A stretch of DNA of 64,000 bases from Sphingobacteriaceae bacterium (GCA_029266635.1 JAQSWM010000001.1:1-64000), one strand, 5' to 3'; counted from the stretch's first letter, positions 16,373 to 24,901 are shown. Translations and numbers: made by a program. Notes: generated by a model not told the origin, from the letters alone.

Positions 16373-18291
16373 TATTGTAGTTTTACTAAGCTGATTTTAC
16401 ATTCTTCGCCGGCGATATAATCAAACACGCCGTTATTATAGTAGTATGCCCCGGTGTTTTTATCGAAGATTGGCAGGGTAAAGTCCAACGTTTGAAGGTC
16501 GGTCGGTTTTAATAAGATGTTCCGGTTCATTACGAACGGGCGGTAAAGCATCCTTAGAATCTCCGGGTAATGCTCATCAAACAACTCTTGATAGGAAAGA
16601 CCGCTTTTGCCTGTGGCTGTGAAGTACGGCAAAGAGATAGTGTTTGCGCTTTGTGTGTTCGCTCCATCGGTAAAAATTATCGTAGTGTTTACCTTTTCAT
16701 CTACTAAAATCCGAGGTTCCGTTTTGGTCTTGAACTCTAAAGAGGTGAGCGCATCTTCAATCTTCTTAATTTGAGCAACGGAAACGCCGCTCATCTTCAT
16801 GACGGAAACAGAAGCCGCGAACTTTGAGGTGAATAAATCAACATCGGTTTTTAAGGTTTGATTGTCAAAAACCATAACCCCCCGACCCGTGGCATCTGGA
16901 ACCGCGTTATCCTTTTTATAGTTGCCGTAATTGTTTATACCGTACGATCCGAAAGAGTAATCAATATCAGGCGGCGAATCGGTAAACTTTTCAGTCCAAT
17001 CTAAAGCCTGGTATTTATTATAATAAACTTCTTCCATGTTCACTAACCGGATGTGCTTTCGGTAGTTGTCCGGCACCACGATAAGACCGAAATTTTGGAG
17101 GAAATCCTTAAAGAAATCCTTTTGGCTGATGTCTGGTAGTGTTGCCTCGAGCTGAACAGGTTGACCGAATATCACTTCAGTAGGCTGATAAGTGATTGAC
17201 ACCTGTGCGCCGGGATAAAGGTGTCCGACTATTCGCTGAGTGTCGGGATCGTTATGCCATGCAATGCGGATTTTATCGCCAGCTTCTAAATCTACATCGG
17301 CTTCTAAAACCTGATCGGCATACACAATATCGGTAAATTCCTGCCCGGCTATGTGCTGGTTTTCAGCAACGGTTGACCATGTAGAGCCGTTCCATTTTTC
17401 AATGCGTACAACGATGTAAGGAGTGCTGCCACCCTTGTACTGATCTCTCACCATAATCGTATATGGAGCCATCCGAACCTTTGCTTTCATGGTAGCCGGT
17501 GCGGTGTATTCTGTGCCGCTCCAATGATTGCCGGGGTCGGTTGTGAAGTCATCAGGGAAACTTGCCACGCCATCCCTGACATCATTGCTAAATTCCTGGT
17601 CAACTAAAGTTTTTGCTGAAGCGGAAAAAGTATTGGCAGCATTTATAAAACTTTGCCCGTGTTCAAACTTATCGTTAGAAAAAGGGATAGTTGATTTGGT
17701 ATATCGTATGTCGGTCGGTTCGCCTTGTACGGAATAACCAGCTTCAGCGATTATCTTTTGAATGATGGTCTTTCTGAAGGTTGCCGGGCGTAGCTGCTTG
17801 ACGTTTACCGACCGTTCCGTTTCGCTTATAGAGCCGTAATCAATAACACTCCATGTATAGCCATCGGTGTTGGCTTGAGACGCTACAATAGTCGCCAAAT
17901 CCCATGTATGTTCATAAGCAGATAAATCTAAATCCCGGATAGACTTGCCTTCGAGTAAATCAAAGAAGCCAATTAATCCCGAAAGAGCCTGAACACTGAT
18001 GAAGTCTTTGCAGCTTGTGATCAAAGCTATCCCATTTGTCAAAATCTCTATCCCATCCTGAACGATCTTGCAAGTGTTCTTTCGGTACGGCTGAAGTCCA
18101 ATGATTGAACCCGTGTCTGGAAAGCCGCAAGCACGACGGTTATTCTGCGTTAACGGAAGCTTGAAATTATTAGTCGTGAAAGCCTGCCTATCTTTTAGCT
18201 CGGCAAGGTTGTTGACCTCGTAAGACAGGGCAATAGGATTATCCTTTTCGGATAAGTCGCAAAGAATTCCGTTGATGTAAAGTTCTTTCAC
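16372..18291 (-). CDS. Tail/baseplate protein
   Basis: A 639-residue protein that starts with GTG (GTGA overlaps the stop of a 23-residue peptide gene). Beta-rich throughout with no signal peptide. The N-terminal pattern LSYEVNNLAELKDRQAFTTN is shared by large tail proteins next to tape measures in Bacteroidota prophages. Probably a distal tail or baseplate protein; exact equivalent not recognised. Confidence 0.6.
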   Translation of the reverse strand: MKELYINGILCDLSEKDNPIALSYEVNNLAELKDRQAFTTNNFKLPLTQNNRRACGFPDTGSIIGLQPYRKNTCKIVQDGIEILTNGIALITSCKDFISVQALSGLIGFFDLLEGKSIRDLDLSAYEHTWDLATIVASQANTDGYTWSVIDYGSISETERSVNVKQLRPATFRKTIIQKIIAEAGYSVQGEPTDIRYTKSTIPFSNDKFEHGQSFINAANTFSASAKTLVDQEFSNDVRDGVASFPDDFTTDPGNHWSGTEYTAPATMKAKVRMAPYTIMVRDQYKGGSTPYIVVRIEKWNGSTWSTVAENQHIAGQEFTDIVYADQVLEADVDLEAGDKIRIAWHNDPDTQRIVGHLYPGAQVSITYQPTEVIFGQPVQLEATLPDISQKDFFKDFLQNFGLIVVPDNYRKHIRLVNMEEVYYNKYQALDWTEKFTDSPPDIDYSFGSYGINNYGNYKKDNAVPDATGRGVMVFDNQTLKTDVDLFTSKFAASVSVMKMSGVSVAQIKKIEDALTSLEFKTKTEPRILVDEKVNTTIIFTDGANTQSANTISLPYFTATGKSGLSYQELFDEHYPEILRMLYRPFVMNRNILLKPTDLQTLDFTLPIFDKNTGAYYYNNGVFDYIAGEECKISLVKLQ

Positions 18292-18359
18292 TTCGCTTTA
18301 TATTGTGAGGCGATAAACCAAAGGCTGATGATGATTAACAGGATGCCAACGATTATCAT
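18288..18359 (-). CDS. 23-residue membrane micropeptide in the tail operon
   Basis: Encodes a single hydrophobic helix (MIIVGILLIIISLWFIA) and a short basic tail (QYKAK). The ATG overlaps the stop of the 114-residue gene (ATGA) and its own stop overlaps the GTG start of the 639-residue gene (GTGA), so it is coupled on both sides. A GGAGG sequence lies about 15 bases upstream. The coupling makes it very likely translated; function unknown. Confidence 0.6.
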   Translation of the reverse strand: MIIVGILLIIISLWFIASQYKAK

Positions 18360-18700
18360 TTCAATTTGATAAAAGCCTCCAAAACCTTATCGAAGTTTGC
18401 CTGAGTACTTTTAAGATGCTCCTTTGTAGCAACCAACTGACCCTCATTATTGTCCTGAACCTTTGTTCTTATACCCAATGATGCTGCCTGGTCTGAAATC
18501 AACTGAATAAATGTTTCCCCTACCCTCAATGGCATCTCTAAAAATGGTTTGTACTCTCCGGCGATGCCTTCAGTCATTTCGGTTACAATTACATCGTTCC
18601 CATCATAATGGTAATTGCTTCGATACCGCCCTGAATTGTCAATCATGTAGATTTGGATTCGATCTCTAAATCTATCTCGTTCAATAAATAACTCTATCAT
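18356..18700 (-). CDS. Small tail-region protein
   Basis: A 114-residue protein starting MIELFIERDRFRDR with alternating charged beta strands followed by a C-terminal helix (STQANFDKVLEAFIKLK). It overlaps both neighbours by 4 bp. No family recognised. Its place between two large tail proteins suggests a small tail or baseplate component or chaperone. Confidence 0.6.
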   Translation of the reverse strand: MIELFIERDRFRDRIQIYMIDNSGRYRSNYHYDGNDVIVTEMTEGIAGEYKPFLEMPLRVGETFIQLISDQAASLGIRTKVQDNNEGQLVATKEHLKSTQANFDKVLEAFIKLK

Positions 18701-20757
18701 TGCCTTTGAATATTAATATCTGGTAATTGAATGGTGAACTTTACATCGAACAGGTTGCCCCGTGTGTTGTATAGCTGAAAAGAGCCTGTATTTAGCTCAA
18801 CTGTCTGCCATTTAATCGGCGAAACCTTGCTTAACATTTGAACTTTAATCGAAGTAGCAAGGGATTCTAAGCCTTTAGCCTGGTCAACATCCAATCCAAT
18901 AGCTCCGAACTGAACTGATTTGTTAGCCGACTTCTTGATAATGTCCGTAATCGTGTCATCATTCGCCCAGTCAAAGACATTGCGGTTCACTTTGGTATCG
19001 TTGGAGGTGCTTAATGAATAGTCTTGACGATAGCCAAATCGCCAATAATTCCAGCCTCCGAGCTTGTTCATCCATTTTAAATAGATATACGGGTCATTAT
19101 CGCATGGTGTATTCACTTTGACAATAACAGGCTGTGTGATAAAGAAAGGTGCTTCATCTGTTCCTCTGTATAACTGAAGTTGGATATACTCAACATTAGC
19201 AGCCGGTGTCCCGGGCATCATTAGCCTATTGATCCCCAACGCTTCGATAATGTCTGCCTGATCAACAGGTGGCAACGCTCCATTCTGAATGATGAACTGC
19301 GATGCTGCAGCCGCCGTTAAAAACCCGGCATCGCCGTTTAAGAGGAACGAGTTAACCACACCCCCGCCAATAAGATTCTTGTTCACATCTAAAGAACTTG
19401 CACGGACTTTAATCGGTGTGCCTACAATGCTCTCCGAAAAGATGAAAGAAATATCCCACGGCAAGCCAACCCAATGTGAAGGCTCTGCAAAATCAGTTAA
19501 GAACTTCGCTTTTAAATCCTCGTTCGGTTCATTGTAGAAAGGCACATATTCAGCCATATTGCCGCCGTATGTATCGCCCAACTGTTTAGCGGAGTAGGTG
19601 ACGTAAAGCGGATACGGCGCATCGTACCACGGGTTATTTGAGCCGTCCCAAACTTCTTTAAACCGAATGGTAAAACTCGCGGACAGGTTGCCGTCCTTCC
19701 AGTTTAGCGCATCGTATTTAAATTCATCCTTTGCGCTTACGATTGATTGCAGGTAGGCTTGAAGGTCAGCCCGGACGAATCCCGAAAGGTTTGGCGACCA
19801 GGTGCCGGTAACTGTCTTTAGTGTGTATGGTGTTGCCCCTGTTTTTATCTCGATCTCAATTTTATAGTTTGGCTTGGATTGCTCAATAAAAACCACGCCC
19901 GTATCGGAACCGAAGTAAGATGATAAGAACCGGAGAACTGATCTGCCTCCGTCAACAGCTACCGAAAATGCAGGCTGGTTAATATCGTACTTCGCACCTT
20001 TGACAACTACCGAAGTAGCTAACGCTAAAGCCTCTTGCCCGGCATCGTATAGCCCGTTAATCTTAATGTCAATATAACCGCCCCCGGCATCGGCTACGCT
20101 GAATATGGCATTGTCATTTCGTTGGAAGTTGATAACGATGGGATTGAAAGCCGCATTCCATTTGCTTAGGTTATTAGTGGATACCTGAACAACTGGAAGA
20201 CCTGCGGTAAATCCTCCCGAAATTGGATTGTTGAACGCCTCAATGGTGAAAGCATACTGGATTAAACAGCCGTTATCATCGTGAGCGTACACTACATAGT
20301 TGCCGGGCTGAAGTCCTGAAAACACGCCGGATACTTGCCAGTCGCTTCCATTCAAAGAATATTCCAACCCGGTAAATGAGGTTGAAGCGACAGCCGTAAC
20401 GCTGCCATCGTTGCCGCCTTGTTCGGTTTCGTTAGATGCCGTAACTGAGGTGAACGCTAAATCACAAGAAGGAGGTGCCGGGTCTACTGGCGTAGTGGAA
20501 GCGATATATGCAAAAGGGGTATTAAGGCTCGCTAAAATTTCATAAGATACACTTCCGTCATCGCTTAAGAAATTACCAATAAGTTCATCAGTGTCCCTGC
20601 CCCTTTCAAAGTTGGTAACGGTGCTTTTTTCGCCATCAAGACCTAAATAATCAACTGATATGGTGCCGGGGAAAGCATTATCAAAGTTTATCCGATAATC
20701 TTCAATGTCTGCTGTTTCTGACGGAAAATCAAACCCGTCTATTACGCTTACGCTCAT
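18697..20757 (-). CDS. Large tail protein with SprB-like repeat domain
   Basis: A 686-residue beta-rich protein. Residues about 100-170 contain NDGSVTAVASTSFTGLEYSL and LQPGNYVVYAHDDNGC, which match the pattern of the SprB/gliding-adhesin repeats found in Bacteroidota surface proteins. The rest has no named domain. It lies in the tail module, so a minor tail or adsorption role is likely; the borrowed-looking repeat points to recombination with a host surface-protein gene. Confidence 0.6.
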   Translation of the reverse strand: MSVSVIDGFDFPSETADIEDYRINFDNAFPGTISVDYLGLDGEKSTVTNFERGRDTDELIGNFLSDDGSVSYEILASLNTPFAYIASTTPVDPAPPSCDLAFTSVTASNETEQGGNDGSVTAVASTSFTGLEYSLNGSDWQVSGVFSGLQPGNYVVYAHDDNGCLIQYAFTIEAFNNPISGGFTAGLPVVQVSTNNLSKWNAAFNPIVINFQRNDNAIFSVADAGGGYIDIKINGLYDAGQEALALATSVVVKGAKYDINQPAFSVAVDGGRSVLRFLSSYFGSDTGVVFIEQSKPNYKIEIEIKTGATPYTLKTVTGTWSPNLSGFVRADLQAYLQSIVSAKDEFKYDALNWKDGNLSASFTIRFKEVWDGSNNPWYDAPYPLYVTYSAKQLGDTYGGNMAEYVPFYNEPNEDLKAKFLTDFAEPSHWVGLPWDISFIFSESIVGTPIKVRASSLDVNKNLIGGGVVNSFLLNGDAGFLTAAAASQFIIQNGALPPVDQADIIEALGINRLMMPGTPAANVEYIQLQLYRGTDEAPFFITQPVIVKVNTPCDNDPYIYLKWMNKLGGWNYWRFGYRQDYSLSTSNDTKVNRNVFDWANDDTITDIIKKSANKSVQFGAIGLDVDQAKGLESLATSIKVQMLSKVSPIKWQTVELNTGSFQLYNTRGNLFDVKFTIQLPDINIQRQ

Positions 20758-21212
20758 GCCGCTTGTAATAAGTTTTCAATATCTGATTTTATCTGAGCCA
20801 TATACACGGCTGTTAGCTTATCTGTGAACTGCTTTAACCTTGCCTCGGTTAATGTTTCCTTTAAAACATCCCTGCCTTGCCTGTGTAGCTTTGTACCGTG
20901 TTGAGCGATACGTTTGGCAACTATCCAAGCCATTGACCGGGGCAAGCCCCTTGCGGCACACCATTCAATGATTGCGTAAAGTGGTGGCATCTTGCCGGGC
21001 CCACGCCCACGGAAAACAAACTCAATAGAATCCGAGCCGATTAACTGCCCGGTTGTTGGTCCGATATTCGTCACTTGCAAAGACCGTTTGCTCTTGCCCG
21101 TGGCGTTCCTGTCTTCGGTATCCATGTAAGCGATTAGCTCATCACGGATAGCAAGCAGGAACTCTTCAATAAGCTCCTCCCCTAAAACAAGTATTTCGCC
21201 AACGCTTAACAT
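20754..21212 (-). CDS. Head-tail joining/gp10-like protein
   Basis: A 152-residue protein starting MLSVGEILVLGEELIEEF; the frame is open a further 33 codons but that part overlaps the previous gene and the ATG at 21212 follows a hairpin leader. The segment GRGPGKMPPLYAIIEWC is typical of HK97 gp10-like joining or tail completion proteins. It shares 4 bp with the next gene. Confidence 0.6.
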   Translation of the reverse strand: MLSVGEILVLGEELIEEFLLAIRDELIAYMDTEDRNATGKSKRSLQVTNIGPTTGQLIGSDSIEFVFRGRGPGKMPPLYAIIEWCAARGLPRSMAWIVAKRIAQHGTKLHRQGRDVLKETLTEARLKQFTDKLTAVYMAQIKSDIENLLQAA

Positions 21213-21221
21213 TATTACTTT

Positions 21222-21238
21222 TATTTCATTTGAAATAT
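21222..21238. repeat. Second copy of the protease-leader palindrome
   Basis: TATTTCATTTGAAATAT, identical to 13311-13327, placed 10 bp before the minus-strand start at 21212. Read on the minus strand both leaders continue with three divergent bases and then GTAATAA before or at the start codon, so similarity goes beyond the palindrome. Confidence 0.55.
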
Positions 21239-21705
21239 TACTGAACACAAAAAACACGAGGCTGCGTATCGGTAAGAGAAATGTTAATCTCAATCCCAAC
21301 CACGTTAACATCGTAAGTATCTATAACTGTCACTCCCGGCACGCTTTCGCTTATGTCATTAAAAGCGTTTTCCTTGTTCAATAAGAAAATAAATTGAGCC
21401 GCCAATGAGCGCATGGCTTCTATCTTGCTTTCCCGCTCCGATGCTTGTTCGCCCATCACCTCCTGATCAATGAACTGTAGAAATAAATTATACCTGTCAT
21501 AAATCTGCCCCATGCTTGAAACCTTGAAGCCCATTTGATCGGGTTCCAAAAGAACAACAGCCGGATAGCTTTCATTATCACCGTTGATATTCTCATCCGA
21601 CTTGCGGCCGTAACGAAAATAGATGGGCTGCTCTGTGGTATCTTCCAAAAGAACACCTGAACGCATTGTAGCAACGATGGCGGATATTTGTGTTTTAAGA
21701 TTCAT
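21238..21705 (-). CDS. Tail completion-like phage protein
   Basis: A 155-residue protein with a helical start and a beta-rich core (YPAVVLLEPDQMGFKV, YNLFLQFIDQE). Size and neighbours fit a tail terminator or completion protein. It overlaps the upstream gene by 11 bp. No firm family match is claimed. Confidence 0.55.
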   Translation of the reverse strand: MNLKTQISAIVATMRSGVLLEDTTEQPIYFRYGRKSDENINGDNESYPAVVLLEPDQMGFKVSSMGQIYDRYNLFLQFIDQEVMGEQASERESKIEAMRSLAAQFIFLLNKENAFNDISESVPGVTVIDTYDVNVVGIEINISLTDTQPRVFCVQ

Positions 21706-22111
21706 TGATTGTAAGTTCTTCGCCCGTTAGAGCAAAATATAAGTTCTGTAGTTGGTGAACGAATTTGAAAGCAGCTATATGAATATAACCGCCATTCAGG
21801 TCGCTATTTCCCCAAATAAGACCTTCCGATTCATTTTGCCAGTTTTTAATAACAACACCTCCGCCGACAGGGCTTTTGTAGATCACCTGACCACCATTGA
21901 CAGTTATTTGAGATACCTCAAACCCAAACCTCAAAAGCCATTCTTCGGTAAGTGGTATGGGTTCAACGGCTTCAGGCACGTAATCATTCTCCCCAAAAGA
22001 ATAATGATCTAAGTAAATCGAGGTTTCATCATATCCAAGGACCTTAGCCTCACAGCCTTTTTGCTCTTCCGTGGTGACGTAATTGCCAATTCTTAATTCC
22101 GATGGTTTCAT
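21695..22111 (-). CDS. Conserved Bacteroidota phage protein of unknown function
   Basis: A 138-residue protein beginning MKPSELRIGNYVT and ending with VHQLQNLYFALTGEEL, a pair of signatures that I recognise as common in Bacteroidota prophages without an assigned function. The N-terminal half looks like a small beta barrel. It starts with a 4 bp overlap with the frameshift pair upstream. Confidence 0.6.
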   Translation of the reverse strand: MKPSELRIGNYVTTEEQKGCEAKVLGYDETSIYLDHYSFGENDYVPEAVEPIPLTEEWLLRFGFEVSQITVNGGQVIYKSPVGGGVVIKNWQNESEGLIWGNSDLNGGYIHIAAFKFVHQLQNLYFALTGEELTINES

Positions 22112-22916
22112 TCTTTATTAGCTCTTTTTATTTCTGCCAGCTTCTTTTCAAAAGCCCTGGCATCTTTGTTCATTAACATTTTAGTCAAAAACTCCGAATA
22201 CTTCAGAGCCTTTACATCGTTCCATCTGGTCACATCCCGACCGCTCAATGTCTCGAGTATATTTAAATCCCCGTACTTCGAGAAAACTTCAATGCCAGCC
22301 GCTTCTTCATCAGGGTCAGCTTCGTAAGCCAATAGCTTTTGTTGCTTAGAAATAATTGCGTCTGTTTCAGCAAAAAAAAATTGCCGAGTTGGATGCACGT
22401 AGTCATGGGCAGCTTCTCAACTATGCTTATCAGTTCATCCGCTTTGTCTTCATTGTACTTTGACCGGGTTACTTCGCTGTAAAGATAGTGAGCAATGATC
22501 TCAGGGATCTTATCCGTAAAATCATATTCTCCTTCCTTTGTCGTGCTTATAACCGCCTGCATTGCTTCTTTGCATCGCACCGTTCCCCAATATGGCAGGC
22601 GTTGCAATAGTCCCGGATTCAACGGGATAACAAGCCCCATCACGTCAATATCTTTTGGAACCCTTACCCGTTCATCTGAAGCCATCCATTCGTAAACCTC
22701 TTTGATAAGCTCCGAGATTAGCGTTAAGGCGTTCCCGACTTCTCTATCGGTACGCGGCTTTGAGGTTAACTGAGGCTCTCTATCAAGCCCCCAACGAAGA
22801 ACCGCTAAAGGATTTGACTGATCTAAACGCCGCAAATCTATCAGGTGCTTAATTGTCAGCTCCCCGAAAGTTGGGATAACATAAAACTCTTTGCAAATCT
22901 CTATAGATAAGGGCAT
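22108..22916 (-). CDS. Tail chaperone -1 frameshift fusion (G-GT type)
   Basis: If the ribosome slips back one base on the run of nine T (reading T-TTT-TTT), the first about 180 residues are joined to the -1 frame, giving FFFAETDAIISKQQKLLAYE and an acidic, helical C-terminus that stops at 22108. The joined protein is about 268 residues. The -1 frame alone is open from 22398, so a separate 96-residue protein is also possible. Lambda-like phages use such a slip to make G and GT; the alternative is a homopolymer error or a real single gene. Confidence 0.55.
22263..22916 (-). CDS. Tail assembly chaperone-like protein, unshifted product
   Basis: The zero-frame product, about 217 residues from the ATG at 22916 (a TTG three codons upstream also lies in frame but overlaps a promoter -7 element). 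The helical body from PTFGELTIKHLIDLRRLDQ resembles G-type tail assembly chaperones. After the T9 run (22372-22380) the zero frame continues only 38 codons with low-complexity basic sequence, whereas the -1 frame continues with a convincing acidic helical domain. Confidence 0.6.
   Translation of the reverse strand: MPLSIEICKEFYVIPTFGELTIKHLIDLRRLDQSNPLAVLRWGLDREPQLTSKPRTDREVGNALTLISELIKEVYEWMASDERVRVPKDIDVMGLVIPLNPGLLQRLPYWGTVRCKEAMQAVISTTKEGEYDFTDKIPEIIAHYLYSEVTRSKYNEDKADELISIVEKLPMTTCIQLGNFFLLKQTQLFLSNKSYWLTKLTLMKKRLALKFSRSTGI
22372..22380 (-). promoter_or_regulatory. Slippery run of nine T for -1 frameshifting
   Basis: On the coding strand AAT TTT TTT TTG contains nine consecutive T. T-TTT-TTT in the zero frame is a perfect X-XXY-YYZ heptamer, and the -1 frame is open across it. 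No strong downstream stem was worked out. Confidence 0.5.
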
Positions 22917-22922
22917 GATGAA

Positions 22923-22930
22923 CAAATATA
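22923..22930 (-). promoter_or_regulatory. -7 element directly before the chaperone start
   Basis: TATATTTG on the minus strand matches TAnnTTTG and ends seven bases before the ATG at 22916, so transcripts would have almost no leader. A good -33 element at the right spacing was not found. Confidence 0.35.
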
Positions 22931-22970
22931 AATTAAAATCCTAACTTTAATTATTGATAACAAACTAATT

Positions 22971-23174
22971 ATGATAAAATTCAACGGTGGCAACTTCAAA
23001 AACATGCTTGAAAAGAAAGCATCTTAAAAAGCAGAAGATCTAATGAAAGCCCGTATTCGGTCAGCCTTCCCTGACATTAAAGACTTTTCAGTAAAATTTG
23101 ATATGAAAAACGAAAAGTTTACAATTCTTGGATTGACAGACGACCAGGTTCGTTTTGTGTTAGAATCCACTTAA
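22971..23174 (+). pseudogene. Small plus-strand phage gene with in-frame stop
   Basis: A 67-codon frame on the plus strand begins MIKFNGGNFKNMLEKKAS, meets TAA at 23025-23027, and continues in the same frame as KAEDLMKARIRSAFPDIKDF to a stop at 23172-23174. The second half alone can start at 23043 (43 residues). One GAA-to-TAA change would explain it. The end overlaps the convergent terminase end by 4 bp. Function unknown. Confidence 0.5.
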
Positions 23175-24613
23175 AATATCGTTTTAGGACGTTTTAAAGT
23201 GTAGCGGCTTGAATATTTATTAAACTCATCTTTCAGAACCGTGGTAATGAAGTATCGCTTGCAATCGCTGAAGTGTCCGTATTTCTCATAGCTTGCCCCC
23301 GTTTCTTTGTCCGTAACTCTTTTTTTAAGGATTGTTCCATCAGAAGCCTCCTTTGCCATAGAGTAATCTTCAATTGATTTACGACAATCGGTGTCAATCT
23401 CAATAGTCCATCCATCGTAACCGTTCTCGTAGATCTCATTTATGAAGTCGCCTGAGATTGAAACGCCCGGTGCCGACTTTTGTACCTTATTGGAAATCCT
23501 GAAACCTTCAGAAGTTATCTGAGCGATATACTTATCAAAAAAGCTTCTGCCGTCATCATCGACTGTGCTTTTAGCATTGGCAGATGGATCGCCATAAATA
23601 TGCAAGGTGTCAGCATAGAACATATCGCTTAGCCATTTGGCTGTTAGCTTTGCTGATTTACTCGCTGTGTTGTTCGGGCTTGTGCAGGGTATATCCTTTA
23701 TCTGCCTTAGCTTTTTCTCATTGAGCAAGACCTGCCATACCTGAACAGAGATGTACGGATTAACGTTATTGTCTAATACAACGTGATAGGCTGTCTCTGC
23801 TGGCTTCAAATCTTTGACGTGGATGGTTTCATCAAAACATTTCCAAAAGCTCCCACCTGTTCGCCTGTAGCCCCAAAGTCCGAGCGTATAAGTTTGATAC
23901 CAATACGCATTGTTCTTGCTTTTCTTGTAGCCTTCATAGATGGCTTTCCGTTGGGATGAACAATATGGGTTATTCCGATAAGTGGTATGGGTTGCTCTGA
24001 TATTGAATTTCGCTGGTTCATCATCCGGGATCTCAATTGTCTTACACCATGTCCAGCTAAGTTCTTCGGTGTGTTGGAAATACTCTTGCCAAAGCCAAAA
24101 ATCAGTGTAGTTGCCTTCACATTCAGGATTGAATGTAAAGTATGTTTTAACATTGCCCTCATTATACCTGAGAGACGTTAAAACAATCGTGAAATCTTCG
24201 TTATCAATTTGGTTGCCCTCTTCAATCCAACAATGAGAGGGGTTGTTAAATGATTTAATCCTGCCTACGTCATCAAGTCCTCTTCCATAAAAAGCATTGC
24301 CATTAGCCTTGCACCTTATCTCCATCCTGGTTTCATTGAATGAAAATAGCTCAGTAAGCCCCCAAGCCTCTATAACTGATTTGATCAGGCTGTATTGGGA
24401 ATCCCTGACGGTATTAAGAACCTTGCGGATGATTAGGCATTGAAAATAGTCTGATGATAGGCAAGTTTCTACAAGCTGCTGTGCGGTATGTCTTGATTTA
24501 CCACTATCCCGGCCACCGTAAAGAAACTCTATGTCTATATTGCTATCGCCAAGAAGATGCCTGTAGCATGGGAGATAAACACTTTCGTCTATTTCAATTT
24601 CAATTGTTGGCAT
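23171..24613 (-). CDS. terL: Terminase large subunit (PBSX type)
   Basis: A 480-residue DNA-packaging motor. The N-terminal ATPase has Walker A GGRDSGKS (33-40) and Walker B HCWIEEGNQI (about 125-134); FTFNPECEGNYTDFW is a family signature following the coupling motif. The C-terminal nuclease half contains acidic residues in HVVLDNNVNPYIS and TLHIYGDPSANAKS. The ATG at 24613 was chosen; six more codons are open upstream. It overlaps the small subunit gene by 14 bp. It should bind the portal, cut concatemers and drive DNA into the head. Confidence 0.88.
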   Translation of the reverse strand: MPTIEIEIDESVYLPCYRHLLGDSNIDIEFLYGGRDSGKSRHTAQQLVETCLSSDYFQCLIIRKVLNTVRDSQYSLIKSVIEAWGLTELFSFNETRMEIRCKANGNAFYGRGLDDVGRIKSFNNPSHCWIEEGNQIDNEDFTIVLTSLRYNEGNVKTYFTFNPECEGNYTDFWLWQEYFQHTEELSWTWCKTIEIPDDEPAKFNIRATHTTYRNNPYCSSQRKAIYEGYKKSKNNAYWYQTYTLGLWGYRRTGGSFWKCFDETIHVKDLKPAETAYHVVLDNNVNPYISVQVWQVLLNEKKLRQIKDIPCTSPNNTASKSAKLTAKWLSDMFYADTLHIYGDPSANAKSTVDDDGRSFFDKYIAQITSEGFRISNKVQKSAPGVSISGDFINEIYENGYDGWTIEIDTDCRKSIEDYSMAKEASDGTILKKRVTDKETGASYEKYGHFSDCKRYFITTVLKDEFNKYSSRYTLKRPKTIF

Positions 24614-24857
24614 CCCGTTTAGATGTAACAACTATCTTAAGTGTAGATTCACCTTCGACCTCCGTAGGAATAAGCCTTGCCGCCAGCTTATAGAACTCGG
24701 TTAGGTTTTCTTTTCCCCAAGCCTTAAGATTCGCTTTTGGATCAGATTGGAACTCAGTAAACACATCGGCAAAGACTTCTTTAACAAGCTTTGTGCTTTT
24801 GTTGACAGCTCCCTTCGGCTTGCCGGGGTTCCCTTTCTTAAATTTAGTATCAGCCAC
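24600..24857 (-). CDS. Terminase small subunit-like protein
   Basis: An 85-residue basic protein starting MADTKFKKGNPGKPKGAVNK, a pattern typical of DUF5681-like small terminase subunits, followed by helices that may form the DNA-binding and oligomer domains. It is directly upstream of terL with a 14 bp overlap. Function is inferred from position and N-terminal pattern. Confidence 0.65.
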   Translation of the reverse strand: MADTKFKKGNPGKPKGAVNKSTKLVKEVFADVFTEFQSDPKANLKAWGKENLTEFYKLAARLIPTEVEGESTLKIVVTSKRDANN

Positions 24858-24893
24858 CGTATTTTCCCGTAATTATCGGTTAACAAATATACC

Positions 24894-24901
24894 AATTATT
24901 A
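24894..24901 (-). promoter_or_regulatory. Candidate promoter of terminase/structural operon
   Basis: TATATTTG on the minus strand matches the -7 consensus 37 bases before the small terminase start. The -33 region is AT-rich without a clear TTG at the right spacing. A direct repeat CAATTATT-A-CAATTATT lies just upstream and may be a regulator site. The rest of 24902-25011 holds no gene; partly complementary C-rich and G-rich tracts could form a hairpin ending the upstream transcript. Confidence 0.4.
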
